The notes beneath the pieces were generated by a model. The model searched no databases. It saw only the letters and a list, made by a program, of their open reading frames with translations, and had not been told where the DNA came from. A DNA stretch of 64,000 nt from Gilliamella intestini. GTDB taxonomy: Bacteria; Pseudomonadota; Gammaproteobacteria; Enterobacterales; Orbaceae. Position 1 is the first letter of the stretch; the number at the start of each line of letters is the position of its first letter. The DNA is taken from positions 42,601 to 106,600 of the forward strand of contig NZ_FMBA01000004.1 of the NCBI RefSeq assembly GCF_900094935.1. The letters run 5' to 3'. A program made the translations under genes and the position numbers. Of the stretch, positions 55,877 to 64,000 are shown one piece after another.

Positions 55877-56461
55877 CTAAGCTTTAAAAGCATGTAACTT
55901 GTTCATTGCAACATCTATTCCATCAGACAATAAGATATCTGTACAACGCAAAGATTCGTCAATAGCTTTATCAATTAATTCCTGTTCAGGTTTAGATGGC
56001 TTATTTAAAACATAACCAACAACTTTATTTTTATCGCCAGGATGTCCAATACCAATTCTTAACCGATAAAAATTTAAATTATTACCTAATTTATTAGCAA
56101 TATCTTTTAGCCCATTATGTCCACCATGACTACCGCCAAACTTAAGTTTAGCTATTCCGGGATTTAAGTCGAGTTCATCATGTGCAACTAAGATCTCTTC
56201 TGGCTTTATTTGGTAAAATGTCGCCATAGCTTGCACAGCTTTACCACTTAAATTCATGAAAGTAGTTGGAACTAATAAACGTACATCATGACCTGAAATA
56301 TTGATTTTTGATGTGTAACCCAAAAATTTTTGTTCATTTTTTAATGATTGATTATAACGTTCAGCCAATTGATCAACAAACCACGCACCTGCATTGTGCC
56401 TTGTTGTTGCATATTCGTTTCCGGGATTAGCGAGTCCTACAATCAGTTTTATCGTTGTCAT
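55877..56461 (-). CDS. pth: Peptidyl-tRNA hydrolase
   Basis: 194 residues (E. coli 194). It frees tRNA from prematurely released peptidyl-tRNA. Seen: [28 protein letters not shown] with the catalytic His near 22, [13 protein letters not shown] near 67, [13 protein letters not shown] near 90-102 with the conserved Asp, and [15 protein letters not shown] near 107-121. It lies 72 bases after prs, on the same strand. Confidence 0.96.
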   Translation of the reverse strand: MTTIKLIVGLANPGNEYATTRHNAGAWFVDQLAERYNQSLKNEQKFLGYTSKINISGHDVRLLVPTTFMNLSGKAVQAMATFYQIKPEEILVAHDELDLNPGIAKLKFGGSHGGHNGLKDIANKLGNNLNFYRLRIGIGHPGDKNKVVGYVLNKPSKPEQELIDKAIDESLRCTDILLSDGIDVAMNKLHAFKA

Positions 56462-56533
56462 AATATTTTATTGTCACTAATTTTATCGTGAAAAATGCTC
56501 CAAAAGGAGCATTTATATCAATGATAAAATAGA

Positions 56534-57481
56534 TTATTGATGGAACATAGCTGAAATAGATTCTTCGTTACTAATTCGACGAATTGCTTCAGCAAGCATA
56601 CCTGATAATGTCAATTGGCGAACATTTTTCAATGCTTTTACTTCAGCCGTTAATGGAATTGTGTCACAAACAACAATTTCATCAATGGCACAGTTTTTAA
56701 TGTTACTTACTGCTTTACCTGAAAAAATCGGATGGGTAGCATAAGCAAATACTCTTTTTGCACCTCGCGCTTTTAAAGCATCAGCTGCTTTACAAAGTGT
56801 TCCTGCAGTATCAATCATATCATCAACTAAGATACAATCTCTATCAGCAACATCACCAATAATATTCATCACTTCAGCTTCATTGGCACGTTGACGACGT
56901 TTATCAATAATTGCCATGTCAGTATCATTAAGCAGTTTAGCTATCGCTCGAGCACGCACTACACCACCAATATCTGGAGATACCACAATTGGACGTTCAA
57001 ATTGGCGTTGCAACATATCTTCTAAAATAACTGGGCTACCAAATACATTATCAACAGGCACATCAAAAAAACCTTGAATTTGTTCGGCATGAAGATCAAC
57101 GGTTAATACCCTATCGACACCAACAGTTGATAGAAAATCAGCAACAACTTTAGCTGTAATAGGTACACGAGCCGAACGAACTCGACGATCTTGCCTTGCA
57201 TAACCAAAATAAGGAATAACTGCAGTAATACGACCAGCAGATGCACGACGCATCGCATCGATCATAACAAGTAATTCCATTAAATTATCGTTAGTAGGAG
57301 CACAGGTTGATTGAATAATAAAAACATCTTCACCACGGACATTTTCATTGATTTGAACATTAACTTCACCATCACTAAAACGGCTTACAACAATGTCACC
57401 AAGAGAGGTATAAAGGCGATTAGCTATACGTTTTGCTAGTTCAGGTGTGGCATTACCAGCAAAAAGCTTCATATCAGGCAC
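56534..57481 (-). CDS. prs: Ribose-phosphate pyrophosphokinase
   Basis: 315 residues (E. coli 315). It makes PRPP from ribose 5-phosphate and ATP for nucleotide, histidine, tryptophan and NAD synthesis. Seen: [88 protein letters not shown] and the PRPP-binding loop [13 protein letters not shown] (E. coli has DTGGTL). The start is GTG, as in E. coli. Confidence 0.96.
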   Translation of the reverse strand: MPDMKLFAGNATPELAKRIANRLYTSLGDIVVSRFSDGEVNVQINENVRGEDVFIIQSTCAPTNDNLMELLVMIDAMRRASAGRITAVIPYFGYARQDRRVRSARVPITAKVVADFLSTVGVDRVLTVDLHAEQIQGFFDVPVDNVFGSPVILEDMLQRQFERPIVVSPDIGGVVRARAIAKLLNDTDMAIIDKRRQRANEAEVMNIIGDVADRDCILVDDMIDTAGTLCKAADALKARGAKRVFAYATHPIFSGKAVSNIKNCAIDEIVVCDTIPLTAEVKALKNVRQLTLSGMLAEAIRRISNEESISAMFHQ

Positions 57482-57751
57482 GAGAAATCCTCAAGCATGT
57501 CTTTATGATTACTTAATACGTAATCGGTTAAATTGGGTTTATAATTATATAATCATTTTCCCATCATACTCAACTACAATATAAAAATATATCAAAAAAT
57601 TTTGATATCAGCTCGCAAATAAAACGACTATTTTTAATTAGTTATTTGGCCTGTTATCTTATATCTGTTAGGATGATTTGTGTCATGGTTTCAAATTTAT
57701 TGTGAAGAAAAATATTGCCAATATCTGGTTTTTTATGTAGTGATTATATTT

Positions 57752-58243
57752 TTATCTGTGACTAGCTCCCATGTATTTTAGTTGGCGCCATGATTCATAA
57801 ACCACAACAGCGACAGAGTTAGATAAATTCATACTGCGACTCGTTGCTAACATAGGAATGCGTATTTTTTTATTCTGAGGTAATACATCAAGTATAGTTT
57901 TCGGTAAACCTCGGGTTTCAGGGCCAAACATCAAAAAATCATTTTGTTGGTAATTGACTTCGCTATGTGATCTTTGTCCCTTTGTGGTCAGTGCGTAAAC
58001 TTGAGTTAATAAATCAATTTGATTATTCTCCAAAAAATGATTGAGGTTTTTATAACGTTTTACATCCACAAATTCTTGATAATCAAGCCCTGCCCGTTTC
58101 AATTTTTTGTCATCCCAAAAAAAGCCCATTGGTTCAATAATATGTAAATTAAACCCAGTATTAGCACAAAGACGAATAATATTACCAGTATTAGTCGGAA
58201 TTTCTGGTTCAAATAAAACGATGTTTAATACAGCATTTGACAC
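57752..58243 (-). CDS. trmL: tRNA (cytidine34-2'-O)-methyltransferase TrmL
   Basis: 163 residues of the SPOUT family. It methylates the ribose of the wobble base in two tRNA-Leu species. The trefoil-knot signatures are [24 protein letters not shown] near 6-29, [10 protein letters not shown] near 100 and [22 protein letters not shown] near 127-148. It follows cpxA by 15 bases and may be read from the same transcript. Confidence 0.93.
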   Translation of the reverse strand: MSNAVLNIVLFEPEIPTNTGNIIRLCANTGFNLHIIEPMGFFWDDKKLKRAGLDYQEFVDVKRYKNLNHFLENNQIDLLTQVYALTTKGQRSHSEVNYQQNDFLMFGPETRGLPKTILDVLPQNKKIRIPMLATSRSMNLSNSVAVVVYESWRQLKYMGASHR

Positions 58244-58258
58244 AATTTTTCTCTTTTA

Positions 58259-59641
58259 TTATCTATATTGATGAATAGGCAATACTATCACAATTCTAAG
58301 TCCACCTAAGTGGCTTTTTTCAGCTTTAACAGTTCCATGATTGCGTATAATAGCATTGGCTACAATAGCTAATCCTAATCCTGTTCCGCCAGATTCACGA
58401 TCGCGAGCTTCGTTTGTGCGATAAAATGGTCTAAAAATTTGTTCAAGTTCACTTTCAGCAACGCCAACTCCGTCATCATCTATTGTAATTGTTATTTTTT
58501 GTTGTTTTTCAATAAAACTGATAACAATTTGTTCATTAGAATAACGAAATGCATTACGTATAACATTCTCAAGTGCGCTACATAAAGCAATTGGATAGCA
58601 TAAAATAGTATGGTTGGTAGGAAGATTGGTAACAGTAAACTTTTTACCTATTTGTTCTGCTTCAAAAGTTGCATTATCAAGCACTTGTTTAAATAATAAA
58701 TCAATTTTATTAAATTCTCGAATTTCATTATTGTCATATTGCTGCCTTGCCAATGATAATAAATCACCAATCATAGAGTCTAACTTTAATGCTTCAGCAT
58801 TAATACGCATAACTTCGCTACTTTCGCCTTGTTTTCGACGCAATAAAGCTGTAGCAAGCTGTAATCGTGTCAATGGAGTGCGTAATTCGTGGGAAATGTC
58901 AGAAAACAATCGCTGTTGCAGCTCTTGCATTCGTTTTAGTTCTCTCAACATATGGTTAAAACTAGCACCCGTTGCTTTATATTCTGATGAACCTATCTGT
59001 TCAAGTTCTGGCCACTCCTGCAAATTTCCTTTTGCAACCTGATCAGCTGCCTTTTTTAACCTTTGAGCAGTTTTTGCAATACTCCAAGATAACCAAAGTA
59101 AGACGGGAGAGCTTGCAAGCATAGTCAAAGTTAATAATAAAAAAGGGTGATCAAAAATAAAATTAACAAATTGAGATTGAATATCTGTGGCTTGTTGTAA
59201 AATGTATAATTGATATTGGGCATTAGAATAATGAACTAAAAAAGGTCCTATAATTTCTTGGGAATCATAAATCTTCTTTGCAGGATCATTAACATTTTTA
59301 GATTTTTCTCTAAAATTTTTTACTAAATCAAGATTTTTAGTTTCAGCAGTAATAATTTGTTCATTGGGCGTAACAATAAATAAAAATTGACCTGGTTTCT
59401 GATAACTATCCATCACAACAATAAAACGCATCCACCATCGAAAACTATCTTTAGGTACATTAATAAGATCATTTTCAATTTGATTAGCAAGTACATTACC
59501 TATTTGCTTGTCTTTATTTGCTAAATACGTTAAATTTCGAGAATCGAGATTAGGTATAACCATAATTAATATTAGAAAAAAGGCTACTGTCAGTAAAAAT
59601 GTAGTGAAAATTCTAATGGTTAGTCGGTCAAAAAGCCACAT
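58259..59641 (-). CDS. cpxA: Envelope-stress sensor kinase CpxA
   Basis: 460 residues. First helix 12-30, periplasmic sensor about 31-163, second helix about 164-186, HAMP to about 240. The dimerisation/phosphoacceptor domain has SDISHELRTPLTRLQ with His251. The ATP-binding domain has NAFRYS (N box), DDDGVGV (G1) and ESGGTGLGLAIV (G2). LDSRNLTYL, FNHM and FRPFYRTNEARDRESGGTGLGLAIV match E. coli CpxA closely. With CpxR it senses misfolded envelope proteins. No cpxP gene is next to it. It starts 28 bases after cpxR. Confidence 0.92.
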   Translation of the reverse strand: MWLFDRLTIRIFTTFLLTVAFFLILIMVIPNLDSRNLTYLANKDKQIGNVLANQIENDLINVPKDSFRWWMRFIVVMDSYQKPGQFLFIVTPNEQIITAETKNLDLVKNFREKSKNVNDPAKKIYDSQEIIGPFLVHYSNAQYQLYILQQATDIQSQFVNFIFDHPFLLLTLTMLASSPVLLWLSWSIAKTAQRLKKAADQVAKGNLQEWPELEQIGSSEYKATGASFNHMLRELKRMQELQQRLFSDISHELRTPLTRLQLATALLRRKQGESSEVMRINAEALKLDSMIGDLLSLARQQYDNNEIREFNKIDLLFKQVLDNATFEAEQIGKKFTVTNLPTNHTILCYPIALCSALENVIRNAFRYSNEQIVISFIEKQQKITITIDDDGVGVAESELEQIFRPFYRTNEARDRESGGTGLGLAIVANAIIRNHGTVKAEKSHLGGLRIVIVLPIHQYR

Positions 59642-59669
59642 GTTATGTTATCTTCATTTAAATGTTAGC

Positions 59670-60392
59670 TTAGTTTTGCAATAGATCATCTTGTTTATCT
59701 ATCACAAATAAATAACCTTTAGCACGTAATGTTTTAATCCAAGGTAAACCATCACTTCGATGAGGAAGCTTTTTCCTTAAATTAGAAACATGAACATTAA
59801 TTGAGTTAGCAATAGGGGCAAGCTCTTTACCTAAAACAGATTCACTTAAAGTTTCACGTGAGATTATTTTACCCGCATTTTCAAGAAGCTTAAGTAGCAC
59901 TTGAAATTCAGTGCCCGTTAAATCAATATATTTGTTATCAAAATAAACAGATTGTTGTTTTCTATTTACATTCAATTTATCAATAGTATACTGATTTGGT
60001 TTATGAGAATCATTATCAACGCTATTATCCCAACGGGTTCTTCGTAAAAGCGCATTAATTCGAGCGAGAAGCTCTCTATCATTAAATGGTTTTAGAATGT
60101 AATCATCAGCCCCTAGTTCAAGCCCAATAACTTTATCATACTCATTATCTTTAGCTGTTAAAAAAATAACAGGGACTATAAATTTATCCCTAAGTTGAGA
60201 TAATACACTAAATCCATTCATTTCAGGCATCATAATATCAAGTAGAATAAGATCAATTGTATTATCAAACTTTTCTAAAGCTTGAGTGCCTGTATTAGCA
60301 ACTTCAACTTGATATCCTTCTAATTCGAGTAATTCTCGTAATAATAAAGTAATCTCTAGATCATCATCAACTACAAGTAATTTGCTGTTCAT
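59670..60392 (-). CDS. cpxR: Envelope-stress response regulator CpxR
   Basis: 240 residues, OmpR/PhoB type. The receiver has the acidic pair DDD near 9-11, the phosphorylated Asp52 in LILLDIMMPEMNG and the lysine of ILKPFNDRELLARI near 103. The winged-helix domain has DLTGTEFQVLLKLLENAGKIISRETLSESVLG and NVHVSNLRKKLP. It is the first gene of the cpxRA unit, about 80 bases from thiI on the same strand. Confidence 0.93.
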   Translation of the reverse strand: MNSKLLVVDDDLEITLLLRELLELEGYQVEVANTGTQALEKFDNTIDLILLDIMMPEMNGFSVLSQLRDKFIVPVIFLTAKDNEYDKVIGLELGADDYILKPFNDRELLARINALLRRTRWDNSVDNDSHKPNQYTIDKLNVNRKQQSVYFDNKYIDLTGTEFQVLLKLLENAGKIISRETLSESVLGKELAPIANSINVHVSNLRKKLPHRSDGLPWIKTLRAKGYLFVIDKQDDLLQN

Positions 60393-60470
60393 TGCAGTCC
60401 TCTTTATCTTTATTTTAAATTTATTATATCTGCAAAAAGTACTAATAATATAGTAAATTATCGTTTAGTT

Positions 60471-61919
60471 TTATGTACGAAATATTTTAACGTTATTAAA
60501 ACCTTGATCAATTAAATAAAGTGCTTGTAATTTACTCATCACACCTCGTTCACAATATAACAAATATTGCTTTGATTGTTCCAAATCCCCAAATTGAGTT
60601 GCTAACTTATAAAATGGGATATGTTTGATTTCAATATCGTTCAATATTAATGGATTATCCTCTTGCTCTTCTGGTGCTCGAATATCGATAACCACATGAT
60701 CTGCATTAAGCATAGTCACTGTTTCAACCGATGTAATTGTCGTGTCGGTTTGTTTTTTTATTTCACGAATATCAATATTTTCAGCATTTTCAACCGCTCT
60801 ATCTAAAATTGTAAAATCAAAATTCAGCTCTTCGGCTTCAATTTTTTCTTTTACTGCTTTAACTGTTGGTTTTTTGGATATAACACCACAAAATTCTGGC
60901 ATTGTTTTTGCTATATCCTCTGTGCCGATTTGACGTGCAAGGTTAATGATTGTTTCTTTATCGTGCGTGATAAGTGGACGCAGAATTAATGTGTCACTGA
61001 CATTATCAATTAATCGTAAATTAGTTAACGTTTGACTTGATACTTGCCCCAATGCCTCACCAGTAACAAGCGCTTCAACATTATAGCGTTTAGCAATCTT
61101 CGATGCAGCACGAATCATCATTCGTTTTAAAATAACACCCATTTGCCCATCGTCTACCTTTTCAAGAATTTCACCCACAACATCAGAAAAGTCAATAGCA
61201 ATAAAACGGACTTTATGCGAACTTCCAAATCGCTCCCATAAATAATGAGCCATTTGTTTAACACCAATTTCGTGTTTTTTTCCGCCAAGATTAAAAAAAC
61301 AATAGTGCACTCGGCTGCCACGACGCATTAACATGTAGCTTGATACGCCAGAATCAAAACCACCGGATATAAGCGATAATACGTCTTCTTGTGTACCCGT
61401 TGGAAAACCACCTATCCCTGCATGTCGGCCTTTGACAAGCAGTAATTTGTCTTTGTCAATTTCAAGGTTGACGGTGATATCTGGGTGAGTCAATTTTACT
61501 TTAGCTGATGCAACACGTTGATTAAGCCCACCGCCAACATAACGCTCAACATCAATTGAAGTAAATTCATGTTTACCTCGACGCTTCACGCGTACACAAA
61601 ACGTTTTGTTTTCAATTAATGGAGCATAATAATCCAATGCTTTTTCAAAAATATCATGCATATCAACAAAAGTGATTTCATCAACGGCTAAAATATGATG
61701 TATTCCAGGAATGCGCATTAATAATTCAAGTATCTTAGCTTCACTATTTTTTACTTTTGGGCGAACTTCAATAAAATCCCAATGACGAATAACTGCGACA
61801 TTTTCAATATGATGCTTTAAAATATTACGAATATTGCTGGTTAATATTTTAATAAAACGTAAACGAACAGAATCACTTTTAATGGTAATTTCGGGGAAAA
61901 GCTTAACAATAAATTTCAT
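60471..61919 (-). CDS. thiI: tRNA 4-thiouridine synthetase / thiamine sulfur transferase ThiI
   Basis: 482 residues, the same length as E. coli ThiI. An N-terminal ferredoxin-like and THUMP part (to about 165) is followed by the PP-loop ATPase ([18 protein letters not shown] near 180-197) and a C-terminal rhodanese domain. The persulfide cysteine Cys456 lies in [11 protein letters not shown]. Because the rhodanese domain is present, the protein can serve both s4U8 in tRNA and the thiazole of thiamine. No thiamine genes are adjacent. Confidence 0.96.
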   Translation of the reverse strand: MKFIVKLFPEITIKSDSVRLRFIKILTSNIRNILKHHIENVAVIRHWDFIEVRPKVKNSEAKILELLMRIPGIHHILAVDEITFVDMHDIFEKALDYYAPLIENKTFCVRVKRRGKHEFTSIDVERYVGGGLNQRVASAKVKLTHPDITVNLEIDKDKLLLVKGRHAGIGGFPTGTQEDVLSLISGGFDSGVSSYMLMRRGSRVHYCFFNLGGKKHEIGVKQMAHYLWERFGSSHKVRFIAIDFSDVVGEILEKVDDGQMGVILKRMMIRAASKIAKRYNVEALVTGEALGQVSSQTLTNLRLIDNVSDTLILRPLITHDKETIINLARQIGTEDIAKTMPEFCGVISKKPTVKAVKEKIEAEELNFDFTILDRAVENAENIDIREIKKQTDTTITSVETVTMLNADHVVIDIRAPEEQEDNPLILNDIEIKHIPFYKLATQFGDLEQSKQYLLYCERGVMSKLQALYLIDQGFNNVKIFRT

Positions 61920-62249
61920 AAAATCAATGTGAACGATAATAAAATGGCGTCATTATACTGGTTTTCCTAAAAAAACGTACAATTGATTGTGAAATAATAT
62001 AGAAATTATAAAATTAAAAAAGCATCAATTAATTTGTTTTGCTAAATGAAGCAAATTTGTAAAACGATAATACATAATATAAAAAAGATATTTTTTACAT
62101 AGAAACGACGTATTTTTACTTATTTAAAAGTATAAATGCTCAAAATATATCAACTATATTTTAAATTTTACTTGCTTGTTGGCCTGTCTTTCGCTAATAT
62201 TCCGCATCAATAAATTCTGTTGTATAAAATATAAAATTGACAGGCTAAA
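61920..62249. other. Divergent promoter region thiI / secG
   Basis: 330 AT-rich bases without a gene. The secG promoter at 62172-62200 is the only element I can assign. The thiI promoter should lie just above 61919 on the minus strand. Confidence 0.55.
62172..62200 (+). promoter_or_regulatory. Probable promoter of secG-tRNA-Leu
   Basis: TTGCTT (62172-62177), a 17-base spacer and TAATAT (62195-62200) lie 49 bases before the secG ATG. Confidence 0.55.
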
Positions 62250-62624
62250 ATGTACGGATTTTTAATTATAAGTTATTTGATTATTGCAATTGCCATTATT
62301 GGGTTAGTTCTAATACAACGTGGCAAAGGTGCTGATATGGGATCATCTTTTGGGGCTGGTGCGTCTGCAACCTTATTCGGCTCTTCAGGAAGTGGTAATT
62401 TTTTAACCCGTGCAACAACACTATTAGGTATTTTGTTTTTTGTTATAAGTATTTTACTGTCGAATTTAGGTGGCAAACCTCATATATCTTCGAGTAACGA
62501 ATTTAATATTATTGATAATAGCGTGCCGGCAACAACTCAGCCAAATGAAGGTAGTACTGTTCCTATAACAATACCAGTTACTCAACCAGTACAACAAAAT
62601 TCAACGTCAGATATTCCAGAATAA
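62250..62624 (+). CDS. secG: Sec translocon subunit SecG
   Basis: 124 residues, two membrane helices (about 3-20 and 53-72). Between them lies the conserved loop LIQRGKGADMGSSFGAGASATLFGSSGSGNFLTRAT. It assists SecYE and SecA in export. The tail is rich in Thr, Pro and Gln and ends TSDIPE, like TSDIPN in E. coli. tRNA-Leu follows 8 bases later, the same order (secG-leuU) as in E. coli. Confidence 0.95.
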   Translation: MYGFLIISYLIIAIAIIGLVLIQRGKGADMGSSFGAGASATLFGSSGSGNFLTRATTLLGILFFVISILLSNLGGKPHISSSNEFNIIDNSVPATTQPNEGSTVPITIPVTQPVQQNSTSDIPE

Positions 62625-62631
62625 AAACGGC

Positions 62632-62717
62632 GCCGTGGTGGTGAAATTGGTAGACACGCTATCTTGAGGGGGTAGTGCTCTAAGGGCATGCGGGTTCAAG
62701 TCCCGCCCACGGCACCA
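62632..62717 (+). tRNA. tRNA-Leu (GAG)
   Basis: 86 nt with a long variable arm and encoded CCA. The acceptor stem GCCGTGG / CCACGGC pairs fully; the anticodon loop CTTGAGG gives anticodon GAG. It is co-transcribed with secG. The integrase that begins 183 bases on suggests its 3' end is the attachment site of an island. Confidence 0.97.
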
Positions 62718-62840
62718 AATCAATAAACAGTAACATTCTTTTAAACCCAACAAAGCACACCAAACCCAGTAATAACAAGCCTTAAAGTCTATTTTATTGC
62801 CCATTAAGTATCATTAAGGTACATTTACAACCAAAAATAA

Positions 62841-62890
62841 TGGGGGTATATTTGGGGGTATATTAAATACCCTATTATTGCGTACCCCCA
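62841..62890. promoter_or_regulatory. Repeat-rich control region before the integrase
   Basis: Two direct repeats TGGGGGTATAT (62841-62851 and 62853-62863) are followed by an inverted copy TACCCCCA (62883-62890). Such repeats just upstream of P4-type integrase genes may bind integrase or an excisionase. That role is inferred. Confidence 0.55.
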
Positions 62891-62900
62891 AAGGTGAAAA

Positions 62901-63668
62901 ATGGCTGTAAAAACTACTCCCTTAACTGACACACAAATAAAAGCATTAAAAGCCACTAGTAAGGATAAAAAGTATTTTGATGGTGGAGGTCTTTTTTTGT
63001 TAGTTAAACCGACAGGGGTTAAATTATGGCGATTTAAATATAAAAAGCCAATATCACATAAAGAGACATTATTATCTTTCGGTAAATACCCAGAAACATC
63101 GCTACAACAAGCGCGAAAACAACGAGATGAAGCGCGCGAATTAATAAAGCAAGGGATAGATCCACAATATCACAAAGCGGAACAAGAACAACGTAAGCAA
63201 GAAGCTTGTAATAATACCTTTTACGCTATGGCTGAGAAATGGTTCAAATTCAAAACAGAACAAGGTTTAGAAGAACAAACGCTCAAAAAGGCTTGGCGTT
63301 CATTAGAAAATCATGTTTTCCCTTATATAAAAGATATTCCAATAAACCAAGTAACAGCTATCAAAGCGATTAACGCATTACAGCCATTAAATAACAATAA
63401 TAAATACGAAACAGTAAAAAGAGTTTGCCGGCGAATTAATGAAATAATGTATTATGCTGTCAATATGGGAATTATCGATAATAACCCTCTAGCCAAAATC
63501 ACCGAAGTATTTAATAGCCCGAAAGTAAAAAATCAGCCAACTATACCCCCTACTGAATTACCCGAATTCATGCAAGTACTGGCTATGGCAAATATTGAAC
63601 TACAAACTCGATGCGTTATTGAATGGCAATTGCTAACTTTAACGCGACCAAGTGAAGCCGTAGGGGCT
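62901..63668 (+). pseudogene. P4-type tyrosine integrase, truncated by an insertion sequence
   Basis: About 256 residues remain of a normal about 400. The N-terminal DUF4102 arm-binding domain is intact (TPLTDTQIKALKATSKDKKY, FDGGGLFLLV, GVKLWRFKYK, LLSFGKYPETSLQQARKQRDEARELI). The core-binding domain is intact (FYAMAEKWFKFKTEQGLEEQTLKKAWRSLENHVFP). The catalytic domain starts with the first active arginine in LLTLTRPSEAVGA and then breaks at about 63668. The sequence beyond belongs to an IS5-type transposase on the other strand. The remaining His, Arg and Tyr active residues are lost unless they resume beyond the insertion outside the window. The ATG at 62901 has AAAGGTG upstream. Confidence 0.88.
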
Positions 63669-64000
63669 ACGTTTAGCAATCACCGTTCGTCCGCCTTTTT
63701 GACGAACAAAGCACCGAAAAGGCTCGCTGTCATAACCTTTATCGGCTATCACTGTATTGACTTCATCGAGCCTTTCAACTAGGTTTTCTGCATAAGTGAT
63801 ATCATGTCGTTGTCCTTCAGAAAGCTCAAAACAAATAGGCAAACCACCACTATCAACCGCAAGATGAATTTTAGTTGAATTACCACCACAGCTCTGACCT
63901 ATTTGCTCACAATGCTCCGTTGCAGCGCCTGTACTATGTTGATGAGCCCTGATAATCGAGCCATCTAGGAACACCCATTCAAAATCCGCTAGTTGTGATA
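63669..64000 (-). mobile_element. IS5-family transposase, partial, inserted in the integrase
   Basis: The minus strand from the window edge reads SQLADFEWVFLDGSIIRAHQ, then HSTGAATEHCEQIGQSCGGN, STKIHLAVDSGGLPICFELS, VIADKGYDSEPF and KGGRTVIAKR. These are the DDE-domain motifs of IS5-family (IS427/IS1031-like) transposases: the first Asp is in FLDGS and the second in IADKGYDS. The 5' part lies beyond the window. At the left end the frame runs from IAKR straight into antisense integrase sequence. The C-terminal part with the last catalytic glutamate is therefore missing and this copy is truncated. Confidence 0.82.

Overview
The window is AT-rich DNA (roughly one third G+C by eye) from a gammaproteobacterium. 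The housekeeping proteins (PBP1A, RsmD, Prs, Pth, CpxAR, ThiI, SecG, TusA, YigL, ChaB, SstT) resemble their Escherichia coli counterparts closely. The very low G+C, the Tad locus, the cellobiose-type PTS and the hexuronate genes suggest a host-associated member of the Orbaceae (Gilliamella/Frischella-like). That placement is an inference from gene content, not a computed result.

Layout. 1-2.95 kb: the end of an alpha/beta hydrolase, a spacer holding 3' relics of a yhdH-type gene and of rplI, then gamma-glutamyltranspeptidase. 3.5-9.7 kb: a complete cellobiose/beta-glucoside PTS operon (6-phospho-beta-glucosidase, EIIB, PRD regulator, EIIA, a small membrane protein, EIIC). 9.7-13.5 kb: a YciI pseudogene, a palindromic element, chaB, a YhdH/AcuI-type reductase and sstT. 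13.8-19.4 kb: a 5-oxoprolinase-type cluster, made of an NRAMP-like transporter without metal motifs, PxpA, a fused PxpB-PxpC, and a biotin carboxylase fused to a biotin carrier domain. 20-33.4 kb: a full Tad (Flp) pilus locus read leftward from the flp pilin, with an RCC1-repeat protein near its end. 33.7-40.4 kb: a phosphoethanolamine-transferase-like sulfatase-fold protein, a pseudogene patch (LysR regulator, Fe-alcohol dehydrogenase), tRNA-Gly, yhhL, rsmD, mrcA and a ygfX-like gene. 40.5-44.8 kb: tusA, yigL and hofQ/P/O plus a fused hofM-hofN (DNA-uptake type IV pilus platform). 45-46.9 kb: tRNA-Val, tRNA-Lys with a duplicated 3' end and a string of palindromes, an amino-acid exporter, and an IS481-type transposase relic. 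47-55 kb: a hexuronate regulon (gntP-type permease, exuT, uxaC, uxuB divergent from uxuR, uxuA). 55-62.7 kb: a DUF3597 protein, pth, prs, trmL, cpxAR, thiI, secG and tRNA-Leu. 62.7-64 kb: a P4-type integrase next to tRNA-Leu, cut by an IS5-family insertion; this is the left edge of a genomic island.

How the genes work together. The PTS operon imports and cleaves beta-glucosides. The uxa/uxu genes convert glucuronate to 2-keto-3-deoxygluconate; the kinase and aldolase are not in the window. Both fit a diet of plant cell-wall sugars. Gamma-glutamyltranspeptidase and the oxoprolinase cluster could together recycle gamma-glutamyl compounds to glutamate. The Tad pilus and the hofM-Q machinery serve adhesion and DNA uptake.

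The most unusual points are: the biotin-enzyme version of the oxoprolinase cluster, which has the parts of a split urea-carboxylase-like enzyme; the RCC1 protein in the Tad operon; the hofM-hofN fusion; the palindrome string between two copies of the tRNA-Lys 3' end; and the number of readable gene relics in the spacers.
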